From the NCBI GenBank assembly GCA_013695715.1, contig JACCZZ010000054.1, positions 1 through 6,768 on the forward strand: a stretch of 6,768 nucleotides of DNA, in the 5' to 3' direction. The notes under the pieces are model-generated. The model was not told where the DNA came from and searched no databases. It worked only from the letters and a program-made list of their open reading frames with translations. The position numbers and the translations under genes were made by a program. Shown here piece after piece: positions 1-5,372 of the stretch. The stretch comes from Chitinophagales bacterium. GTDB taxonomy: Bacteria > Bacteroidota > Bacteroidia > Chitinophagales > UBA10324. Positions within the stretch are counted from its first letter, which is position 1; each line of letters begins with the position of its first letter.

Positions 1-697
1 TTCCTTTATTTAGTTTTATTCGTGTTTCTATATTTTTTAATCCTGAACCATCAGATAAACTTGTAGGATCAAATCCTTTTCCCTTATCGGAAACCTCAAT
101 TTTTAAGTGTTGCTCATTTTTACTAAAAATTATTAGTACCTCATTGGTTCCTGCATGCTTCACAGCGTTGTTCACTATTTCCTGAATAATCCGATATATG
201 TTTATTTCAGATTGAGGAGAAAATCTTTCTGATAATTCATCTAAATGCAAATCTATTTTTACTGACGTAAAGGTTTCAAAATGTTGTTGCATATCATACA
301 TAGCTCCAGCAAGTCCTTTCTGATCAATATTACGTGGCACAAGATCTCTAACAATCTGTCTTATTTGTCCGATAGCATCGTCTAACAGATCCTCAGTATC
401 CATAAGAACTGTCGTTACTTCTGCAGGAACCGTGTTTTTTACTGCGCCAACGTGCAACTTTACTGCTGACAGCAAGGGCCCGAGCTCATCATGCATATCC
501 ATGGCAATTCTCCCGCGTTCATTCTCCTGAGTTTCAACAATCGCCTTTAGTAATTCTGCCTGGCGTCGTGTATTAGTTCTGTAATAGGTAAGTATGATAA
601 TAAATAAAAAGCTAAGGAGAAGCGCCGTAAATATAAGAACTATTATGAAAATTCTTATTATTTCATTTTCAGATATTTGAATGGCCTGGCTGGGCAC
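1..697 (-). CDS. Sensor histidine kinase, HisKA_3 (LytS/NarX-like) class, C-terminus cut by window edge
   Basis: Membrane-anchored sensor kinase that autophosphorylates on His and passes phosphate to a response regulator, probably encoded just beyond the left edge. The 232 visible residues hold one transmembrane helix (about 13-36), a short basic linker, the HisKA_3 dimerisation/phosphoacceptor region with the H-box around His69 (RIAMDMHDELGP), and a HATPase_c domain with N-box EIVNNAVKHA (173-182), G1 box DKGKGF (204-209) and G2 box GSGLKNIETRI (217-227). Only the last beta strand and tail should be missing. There is no periplasmic or PAS sensor domain. The only ordinary start in frame is GTG at 697; a TAA lies just upstream of the open frame, so the gene overlaps the preceding membrane-protein gene by 40 bp and was not a long open frame with ATG. 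The overlap suggests translational coupling, and sensing may be delegated to that 7TM partner (inference). Family call is firm; ligand unknown. Confidence 0.9.
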   Translation of the reverse strand, partial: MPSQAIQISENEIIRIFIIVLIFTALLLSFLFIIILTYYRTNTRRQAELLKAIVETQENERGRIAMDMHDELGPLLSAVKLHVGAVKNTVPAEVTTVLMDTEDLLDDAIGQIRQIVRDLVPRNIDQKGLAGAMYDMQQHFETFTSVKIDLHLDELSERFSPQSEINIYRIIQEIVNNAVKHAGTNEVLIIFSKNEQHLKIEVSDKGKGFDPTSLSDGSGLKNIETRIKLNKG

Positions 698-1332
698 AGA
701 AAAGCAATTGAATAGAGCAAGTTAGAAAAAATATTCATAATAGAATGTAGAAGCCATACGGGTTCAAATAGTGAAGCTTTATATTTATTATTTACTATAA
801 CCTGATAAATAGCATATACCAGAACGCTAAAGGAAAAATATACCATTGCTCCTGATGCCAGCCAAAATTTAGGGTTCTTAAATAAAGGAATAGCAATGTT
901 CTTAGACAGCTTGATAAGAACGAATCCTGCCAGTAAAACTATTACCAGGCATTCTATGGCATGAGCAAAGGAATTAGACGCATAAAAGTTATTTATGATA
1001 AAAGTGGAATAACACCAATACGGTAAAAAAAAGAGAACAAGACCAAAATACCAGGTATTTAAATTTTTTTCACCAAGCCATTTTATAAAGAACCAGGTAA
1101 AGAACATGAATTCCAGCAGCTGATTGATATTCATCCACCATAATGTGTTTGTTGAATATCTTGATAATATAAAACTGAAGGATTCATGGAGCACTACATA
1201 ATAAAAAAAGAATAAAAAAGGTGTGGTTACTATGTTTAGTTTGTTAAAGAATGTTACCCCCGTAAATAAAGGCAGCAACGCTGAAAGCAATGAAGCATAA
1301 AGAAAATAAGAACTAATGCTTGTAAGATTCAT
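658..1332 (-). CDS. Seven-helix integral membrane protein, putative sensory partner of the adjacent kinase
   Basis: No enzyme motif recognised. The 224-residue protein (from ATG at 1332) is almost entirely hydrophobic and aromatic, with about seven predicted membrane helices near residues 9-25, 35-55, 68-85, 94-114, 123-141, 156-179 and 190-213, and a short basic tail (RPFKYLKMK). Two stretches resemble a Bacteroidota family of uncharacterised 7TM proteins as I remember it: NPKFWLASGAMVYFSF before helix 6 and WLLHSIMNIFSNLLYSIAF in helix 7. Members often sit directly upstream of small HisKA_3 kinases, as here, where its 3' end overlaps the kinase start by 40 bp. Inference: it is the input module of a split two-component sensor. 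A TTG at 1356 would add eight residues (MIDYLSYS); ATG at 1332 is preferred because it places the first helix near the N-terminus, but the choice is not secure. Confidence 0.75.
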   Translation of the reverse strand: MNLTSISSYFLYASLLSALLPLFTGVTFFNKLNIVTTPFLFFFYYVVLHESFSFILSRYSTNTLWWMNINQLLEFMFFTWFFIKWLGEKNLNTWYFGLVLFFLPYWCYSTFIINNFYASNSFAHAIECLVIVLLAGFVLIKLSKNIAIPLFKNPKFWLASGAMVYFSFSVLVYAIYQVIVNNKYKASLFEPVWLLHSIMNIFSNLLYSIAFLCPARPFKYLKMK

Positions 1333-1391
1333 TGAATAGCTTAAATAATCAATCAAGGGTGGAATAAAAAGAAAATGCTACATACAAAGGA

Positions 1392-1420
1392 TAAAGATAC
1401 GAAGGGAAGTAGGCGGCAAT
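1392..1420 (-). promoter_or_regulatory. Possible promoter for the 7TM/kinase pair
   Basis: On the minus strand ATTG (1420-1417) is followed after 17 bases by TATCTTTA (1399-1392), one mismatch from the Bacteroidota -7 consensus TAnnTTTG. Predicted transcription start is near 1385, giving a leader of about 30-55 bases. Weak match; not verified. Confidence 0.25.
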
Positions 1421-1466
1421 TAATTTCTCCCTTTAACATGAATAATTTTCATAGAATGGCAACAAA

Positions 1467-1793
1467 TCAGATATGATTCAATTCATTCGGCGCACCACAG
1501 TAAGGTGGGCAAGTAATAGCGTTATCCTTCAGTTTTCCCTGGCTTCCTTCTGAGGGTAACATGTCATTTCCTTCTGAATTCACCCCACATAATATTATAT
1601 GAATTGCATTTGTATTTGTGGTATTATCAAGAGCGAAATAATAACGAAGAGCCACACATCCAGGTTGTTGAAGAATTTCAATGATATCTTCCTTGGGAAA
1701 TTTTCCACCTTTTAAAGCATTGGAATATGAAGTTTGGAAGTTCAAGGTTTTAAAGGCTGCATTAGGAAGTAAAATATCATAATTAGAGGCCAT
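1467..1793 (-). CDS. Hypothetical 108-residue Bacteroidota protein with PGCVALRYYF core and CPPYCG tail
   Basis: Function unknown. ATG at 1793 opens a short soluble protein without a signal peptide or membrane helix. Visible landmarks are a Lys/Gly stretch LKGGKFPKEDIIEIL (27-41, resembling a helix start), a central PGCVALRYYFALD (44-56), a second strand HIILCGVNSEGNDM (65-78) and a terminal CPPYCG (95-100) close to the C-terminus. The four cysteines (46, 69, 95, 99) could bind metal or form disulfides, but no known metal site is evident. I recall similar small Bacteroidota proteins with the same order (GGKF, QPGCVGIRYYF, a VGVD/NGNDM segment and a C-terminal CPPxCG), frequently next to signalling or membrane genes. 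It stands alone here, 110 bp upstream of the 7TM gene on the same strand, so it could share a transcript with it. Real gene likely from composition and the recognisable pattern. Confidence 0.7.
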   Translation of the reverse strand: MASNYDILLPNAAFKTLNFQTSYSNALKGGKFPKEDIIEILQQPGCVALRYYFALDNTTNTNAIHIILCGVNSEGNDMLPSEGSQGKLKDNAITCPPYCGAPNELNHI

Positions 1794-1988
1794 ATAATAG
1801 ATTTAGGTTGAATACTATGTAATTGCATGCTATTAATGCTCCAAAGTACACTTAGTCACCAATAGAAGTAATAAGTATTAATACCTGATTTTAAAAACAG
1901 GTCTTTATACGCTTGTATAGCCCGTAGAACGCAACGTACATTTGCAGTGCCACATATGGTACTTAAAGTTTCCAATTAACCCAGCTTA

Positions 1989-2114
1989 TTATATATAGGG
2001 GACTTTGCCGCCGGTTATCTCTAAAAAAGATTGATCGGCGGATTTATATTTTAAAGCAGATAGATACAGGAATTCATCATTCTTTTCAAGTTTAACCCTG
2101 TGAAGAGCGTATTT
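1989..2114 (-). other. 41-codon open stretch in frame behind the rnc stop codons
   Basis: Immediately after the tandem TAA-TAG that ends rnc, the same frame stays open for 41 codons and ends at TAA (1991-1989). The conceptual peptide starts KYALHRVKLEKNDEF and ends FLEITGGKVPYI, a protein-like composition. It has no ATG, GTG or TTG, so it is not a normal gene. It may be chance, a decayed gene end, or an ancestral extension of rnc now cut off by stops. I do not recognise the peptide. Confidence 0.2.
2008..2041 (+). other. GC-rich hairpin downstream of rnc
   Basis: CCGCCG (2008-2013) pairs with CGGCGG (2036-2041). In plus-strand RNA four more pairs, two of them G-U, extend the stem to about 10 bp around a loop of about 14 bases. 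In the minus-strand transcript (the direction of rnc) the two wobbles become A-C mismatches, leaving six strong pairs. No clean U tract follows on either strand, so it is not called a terminator, though it could be where the acpP-fabF-rnc message ends or is protected. Confidence 0.3.
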
Positions 2115-2117
2115 CTA

Positions 2118-2831
2118 TTAAATAAATTCTTCTACTGATATCTGCAATTTTTCAAAAGCACATTTTGCAGCCATCTTTTCTGCGTTTTTTTTACTTGTAT
2201 CTTCACCCAACCCACATTCTTCACCATCAATAAGAGCTGCAATTTTATATAAAGAACGATAACCCTGGCGAATATGCTGTTTAACAGCAAACGTCAGGCA
2301 CCTGCCTGTTTTCTGTGTCCATTCCAACAACTTACTTTTATAATTGAATTCACTGATCTGTATTTCCGCGATGTCGAGAAATGGCTTTACTATTTTTTTT
2401 ATGATGAACCGCTCAGCTTTGCGAAATCCTTTGTCAACATACACAGCGCCTACAAGGGCTTCAAGGGCATTTCCGACAAGTGATTTTTTATTTAGAAGAG
2501 GGTCAGATGTGCTATACAATAAGAACTGATCAATTCCCATTTTATGAGCAATGGAGGTTAGCTGGCTGCGGTTTACCATTTTTGAACGAATGTCTGTTAG
2601 GTAGCCCTCATTCTTATATGGAAATTTCTTAAAGAGGTAATTTGCTATTACAGCGCTTAGTACAGCATCCCCCAAAAACTCAAGACGTTCGTTGCTATCG
2701 TAGGCCTCTTCAGCTTTAGAACTGTGGCGAAAAGCAAGATGATACAACCGCACATTGCCTGGTAAGACTCCCGTAAGGGTTTTCAGCTGTGAAATAAAGC
2801 TGGCGTGGCTGGAAAATAGTTGACGAATCAA
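2118..2831 (-). CDS. rnc: Ribonuclease III
   Basis: Double-strand-specific endoribonuclease that cuts rRNA precursors and structured mRNAs in the cytoplasm, acting as a homodimer with Mg2+. The 237 residues show the RNase III signature ERLEFLGDAVL (48-58) with Glu51 and Asp55 as catalytic residues, the second active-site patch GNALEALVGAVYVDKG (120-135) with Glu124, and a C-terminal dsRNA-binding domain (about 166-229: SKLLEW, then YKIAALIDGEECGLGEDTSK and the A-helix KKNAEKMAAKCAFEKL). The length is usual. Position 121 is Asn where the E. coli enzyme has catalytic Asp; I believe Asn is common in Bacteroidota homologues. The start is TTG at 2831: the frame has TAA-TAG a few codons upstream and no ATG before residue 85, so TTG is the only ordinary start giving an intact N-terminus. 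It lies 68 bp after fabF and is probably cotranscribed with acpP-fabF. Confidence 0.95.
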   Translation of the reverse strand: MIRQLFSSHASFISQLKTLTGVLPGNVRLYHLAFRHSSKAEEAYDSNERLEFLGDAVLSAVIANYLFKKFPYKNEGYLTDIRSKMVNRSQLTSIAHKMGIDQFLLYSTSDPLLNKKSLVGNALEALVGAVYVDKGFRKAERFIIKKIVKPFLDIAEIQISEFNYKSKLLEWTQKTGRCLTFAVKQHIRQGYRSLYKIAALIDGEECGLGEDTSKKNAEKMAAKCAFEKLQISVEEFI

Positions 2832-2899
2832 ACGGCGATCTTTCTATTATAGCTTTATGTAATGTTTTACCAGTTGCGCGTAAAAATAGAAGAACTATT

Positions 2900-4153
2900 C
2901 TAAGCCTCCAATTTTCTCATGATTATTGTTGCGTTATGCCCGCCAAAGCCAAAGGTGTTACTTACGGCTACGTTTACCTCCCGCGATTTAAAAGTATTAA
3001 ATGTCAGATCTAACTCAGGGTCAATATCAGGGTCGTCGGTGAAGTGATTGATTGTTGGAGGAATAAAGCTCTTTTGAATGGCTGCTATGCACGCAATAGC
3101 TTCAGCAGCACCTGCTGCACCGAGCATGTGCCCTGTCATAGATTTTGTTGAGCTGATGCTTAGCTTATAAGCATGATCGCCAAAAACACTTTTAATTGCC
3201 TTCAATTCGGCAAGATCGCCAAGAGGAGTGGATGTGCCATGTGTATTTATATAATCCACTTCTTCGGGTTGAATGTTGGCGTCCTTTAATGCTTCACGGA
3301 TTACCTGCATTACCCCAATTCCCTCCGGATGGGGGGCTGAAATATGATATGCATCACCAGACATTCCGCCACCAATTACTTCACAATATATTTTGGCTCC
3401 GCGCGCTTTTGCAAACTCATATTCTTCTAAAATAAGAGCACCTGCCCCTTCGCCTATAACAAATCCATCACGATCTTTATCATAGGGGCGCGATGCGGTT
3501 TCGGGTGAATCATTGCGTTCACTCAAGGCTTTCATTGAAGAGAAGCCACCCACGGCAGGAATACAAAGTGGAAACTCCGAGCCGCCGGTGAGCATAACCT
3601 CAGCTTTCCCCAAGCGTAAATATGTAAGAGCGTCAATTATTGAATTCGTAGATGATGCACAGGCATTAACAACTGACATATTTGGACCCATAAATCCATA
3701 CTTAATAGATAAATGACCTGCAGCCAAATCAGGTATTATCAGTGGGATTAGAAAGGGGCTAAAGCGTGGTGTTCCATCTCCCTTACAATACTCAATCATA
3801 GCTTTTGCATATGAGTCAATACCACCAACCCCAGTTGCCCAAACGACTCCAATTCTGGATTTATCTGCCTTTTCGAGATCAAGACCGCTGTCTTTAACAG
3901 CTTCTTCACTGGCAATCAATGCATATTGAGAATAGGGATCGAGCTTGCGCACTTCTTTTTTTTCAATAAATTGAAATACATCAAAATTTTTAAGCTGGCA
4001 AGCAATTTTGGTTTTAAACTTTGAAGTATCAAAATAGGTAAGAGGTACTCCACCACTTACTCCTTTTTGAAGATTACTCCAGAAGTCCGGTACAGTATTC
4101 CCCAATGGAGTTAAGGCACCAAGCCCGGTGACAACTACCCTTTTTAATTCCAT
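2900..4153 (-). CDS. fabF: Beta-ketoacyl-[acyl-carrier-protein] synthase II (KAS II)
   Basis: Catalyses the elongating Claisen condensation of malonyl-ACP with acyl-ACP in type II fatty acid synthesis, in the cytoplasm, using the ACP encoded directly upstream. The 417-residue length is typical of FabF. The catalytic triad is visible: Cys165 in the nucleophile elbow VVNACASSTNSI, His305 in NTHGTSTPLGD and His342 in KSMTGHMLGAAGA, with the conserved Lys337. The GFGGHN loop (402-407) with gatekeeper Phe402 and the N-terminal VVVTGLGALTPLG strand also fit. The start is ATG at 4153, twelve bases after the acpP stop, as expected for a coupled acpP-fabF pair. Nothing is missing. FabB is excluded by the overall FabF-like motifs and the acpP linkage. 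Confidence 0.97.
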   Translation of the reverse strand: MELKRVVVTGLGALTPLGNTVPDFWSNLQKGVSGGVPLTYFDTSKFKTKIACQLKNFDVFQFIEKKEVRKLDPYSQYALIASEEAVKDSGLDLEKADKSRIGVVWATGVGGIDSYAKAMIEYCKGDGTPRFSPFLIPLIIPDLAAGHLSIKYGFMGPNMSVVNACASSTNSIIDALTYLRLGKAEVMLTGGSEFPLCIPAVGGFSSMKALSERNDSPETASRPYDKDRDGFVIGEGAGALILEEYEFAKARGAKIYCEVIGGGMSGDAYHISAPHPEGIGVMQVIREALKDANIQPEEVDYINTHGTSTPLGDLAELKAIKSVFGDHAYKLSISSTKSMTGHMLGAAGAAEAIACIAAIQKSFIPPTINHFTDDPDIDPELDLTFNTFKSREVNVAVSNTFGFGGHNATIIMRKLEA

Positions 4154-4165
4154 GAAATGCGTAAA

Positions 4166-4405
4166 TTATGACTTAGCGTACTGTTCAATGTAAGCGATGG
4201 CCTGGCCTACCGAGGTTATGGTTTCGGCTTGCTCGTCAGGGATAGATATGTTGAATTCCTTCTCGAATTCCATGATCAGCTCAACTGTGTCGAGAGAATC
4301 CGCACCAAGATCATTGGTAAAGGTTGCTTCTGGAGTAACCTCACTCTCATCAACGCCTAATTTGTCAATGATGATCTTTTTAACTCTTGCTGCGATGTCT
4401 GACAT
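4166..4405 (-). CDS. acpP: Acyl carrier protein
   Basis: Small acidic carrier of growing acyl chains for fatty acid, phospholipid and lipid A synthesis. From ATG at 4405 it is 79 residues, starting [18 protein letters not shown], the usual N-terminus. The phosphopantetheine attachment motif [12 protein letters not shown] has Ser37 as the modified residue, which the AcpS transferase converts to holo-ACP. Helix II is acidic ([13 protein letters not shown]) as needed for docking to FabF and other enzymes. The frame is open up to an ATG at 4459, which would add 18 residues ([18 protein letters not shown]), but these do not match the family and would cover the likely -7 promoter box at 4449-4442, so the shorter start is chosen. 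First gene of the acpP-fabF-rnc cluster. Confidence 0.97.
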   Translation of the reverse strand: MSDIAARVKKIIIDKLGVDESEVTPEATFTNDLGADSLDTVELIMEFEKEFNISIPDEQAETITSVGQAIAYIEQYAKS

Positions 4406-4441
4406 AGATAATTGTTGGTTTACGTTATGTAAAATTTTTGG

Positions 4442-4473
4442 CAAAGTAAGGGATTCCATATTTTATAAGCAAT
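4442..4473 (-). promoter_or_regulatory. Probable promoter of acpP-fabF-rnc
   Basis: Minus strand: ATTG (4473-4470) as -33 element, 20 bases, then TTACTTTG (4449-4442), one mismatch from TAnnTTTG. Transcription would begin near 4436, with a leader of about 30 bases before ATG 4405. It supports the short acpP start. Sequence match only. Confidence 0.4.
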
Positions 4474-4531
4474 CTTTTAGGATTTTATTTTCCTTTCATC
4501 ATTGAGGCAGGATGAATTACGGATTTTTAAA

Positions 4532-4563
4532 TTTGTTTACCTGAGGTCAATATATTAGGTTTG
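4532..4563 (+). promoter_or_regulatory. Promoter of the IPExxxVDY-dehydratase pair (Bacteroidota type)
   Basis: TTTG (4532-4535), a 20-base spacer and TAGGTTTG (4556-4563) match both boxes of the Bacteroidota primary-sigma promoter exactly (TTTG, about 19-21 bases, TAnnTTTG). Transcription should start near 4569, leaving a leader of only about 23 bases before TTG 4592. It is back to back with the acpP promoter, the two -33 elements being about 58 bases apart. Confidence 0.6.
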
Positions 4564-4591
4564 AAAGTTCCGGCATTTACACGTCAGTCAT

Positions 4592-5017
4592 TTGTCTAAG
4601 AAAACTTTAGGGTTACCCGATTCTCAGTTTAATGGTATGCTGCTCGGTCTTGCAACCCAGGTGAAAGAGTATCAACTATGCTGGCATCTGAATAAAACGC
4701 TTAACTTCAAACTAGAGCGCGGTGATGATGTTGAAATAGTTAATAAAAAGAAATGTAAAACATCAGTATTTAGTTTCTTCCGTTATGAAGACGATCTTGA
4801 TAAGAAAACAACTTATCTAGTTTCAAATAAGCACTTTGGTGAATTTTTGATTCCTGAAGTAAAACAGGCTGATTATCTGCTGTTAATAATCAGTGAATTA
4901 ACATTATTTAAGGAGGAGAACATCGTGCAGCAATTAAAGGATATTCCTATCCTTCAATTGGTGATTATTTTGGAATACTCTAAGTTGAAATCGCGTCACA
5001 ATCTCATCTTTGAATGA
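4592..5017 (+). CDS. IPExxxVDY family protein
   Basis: Uncharacterised Bacteroidota-restricted family, named for a motif that here reads IPEVKQADY (87-95), with Ala in place of the usual Val. Other family landmarks are [24 protein letters not shown] (26-49), a [12 protein letters not shown] segment (57-67), [17 protein letters not shown] (73-89) and the C-terminal [10 protein letters not shown] (131-140). It is a small cytoplasmic protein with no signal peptide or membrane helix; biochemical function is unknown. From memory, family members are encoded beside acpP, fabF, rnc and pyruvate kinase genes, so this placement fits, except that it is divergent from the cluster. The only ordinary start is TTG at 4592: a TGA lies in frame at 4562 and there is no ATG until residue 15 (which would cut a conserved region). 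The good promoter just upstream supports TTG. The stop overlaps an ATG (ATGA at 5014). Confidence 0.85.
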   Translation: MSKKTLGLPDSQFNGMLLGLATQVKEYQLCWHLNKTLNFKLERGDDVEIVNKKKCKTSVFSFFRYEDDLDKKTTYLVSNKHFGEFLIPEVKQADYLLLIISELTLFKEENIVQQLKDIPILQLVIILEYSKLKSRHNLIFE

Positions 5018-5070
5018 TTTTCTTAAATAAAATACGAAATTTTAACACACTTCAAAAAAAAATAAACACC

Positions 5071-5304
5071 ATGTGGAAAGAAGAAAACAATAAACTACAA
5101 CGTAGCTTCGAATTTCAAGATTTCAGTGAAGCGTTCGCTTTTATGACCAGGGTAGCGCTTCTTGCTGAGAAAATGAACCATCATCCACATTGGACAAATG
5201 AATATAATAAGGTGGAATTCTCCTTATCAACCCATGATGCCGGTAATATTGTAACTGAAAAGGATCATAAGCTTGCAGATGCTATCGAAAAGATTTATAA
5301 ATAA
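5071..5304 (+). CDS. 4a-hydroxytetrahydrobiopterin dehydratase (pterin-4a-carbinolamine dehydratase)
   Basis: Removes water from 4a-hydroxytetrahydrobiopterin to give quinonoid dihydrobiopterin, recycling the cofactor of aromatic amino acid hydroxylases; bacterial members (PhhB) are cytoplasmic. The 77-residue product carries the family signature [20 protein letters not shown] (33-52), followed by [18 protein letters not shown] (53-70); by analogy with DCoH the active-site histidines are His37, His38 and His55, with His55 in THDAG. The length equals the compact Bacteroidota form, which begins MW(T/K)E, so ATG at 5071 is chosen. An in-frame ATG at 5014 overlaps the previous stop (ATGA) and would add 19 residues ([19 protein letters not shown]) not seen in the family; it cannot be excluded and could mean translational coupling. 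Same strand, 53 bp after the IPExxxVDY gene, so a shared transcript is likely. No hydroxylase gene lies in the window. Confidence 0.9.
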   Translation: MWKEENNKLQRSFEFQDFSEAFAFMTRVALLAEKMNHHPHWTNEYNKVEFSLSTHDAGNIVTEKDHKLADAIEKIYK

Positions 5305-5325
5305 GAAAGGAATAATTCTTTTCAT

Positions 5326-5333
5326 TAACTTTG
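5326..5333 (+). promoter_or_regulatory. Candidate -7 box for the secreted PKD protein
   Basis: TAACTTTG matches TAnnTTTG exactly, 39 bases before GTG 5373, giving a predicted leader of about 33 bases. No convincing TTTG -33 element stands 17-23 bases upstream, where the end of the dehydratase gene lies, so the promoter may be weak or activator dependent. Confidence 0.35.
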
Positions 5334-5372
5334 GTTTCTGACCCCGGGAACTTTCCAAAACGTCAATAATTC

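Larger units (their letters stand above)
1794..2117. other. 324-base intergenic stretch without a confident gene
   Basis: No open frame with an ordinary start longer than a few codons is convincing. It holds a perfect 10-base palindrome GTATTAATAC (1875-1884), a small hairpin ACCTG/CAGGT (1883-1887 with 1898-1902), a GC-rich hairpin (2008-2041) and, on the minus strand, a start-less open stretch (1989-2114). Upstream of the 108-residue gene a TTTG at about 1842 could be a -33 element, but no good TAnnTTTG box follows it. Confidence 0.5.

Noticed and set aside
1941..1956. Imperfect palindrome around CACATATG in the spacer
   Set aside because: No loop space, mismatches near the centre; fits chance in AT-rich DNA.
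2274..2529. Two plus-strand open frames of 61 and 69 codons inside rnc
   Set aside because: They lie antisense to conserved RNase III motifs and show no family features.
3196..3716. Plus-strand open frames inside fabF
   Set aside because: Antisense shadows of a fully conserved KAS II gene.
4406..4459. 18-residue N-terminal extension of acpP from ATG 4459
   Set aside because: Not seen in the ACP family and overlaps the probable -7 box.
4197..4505. 102-codon plus-strand open frame across acpP
   Set aside because: Antisense to the acyl carrier protein; low-complexity Ser-rich translation typical of a shadow frame.
5305..5323. Inverted repeat GAAAGGAAT/ATTCTTTTC after the dehydratase as a terminator
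   Set aside because: One-base centre, almost all A-T pairs with a G-U wobble, and no U tract after it; too weak to call.
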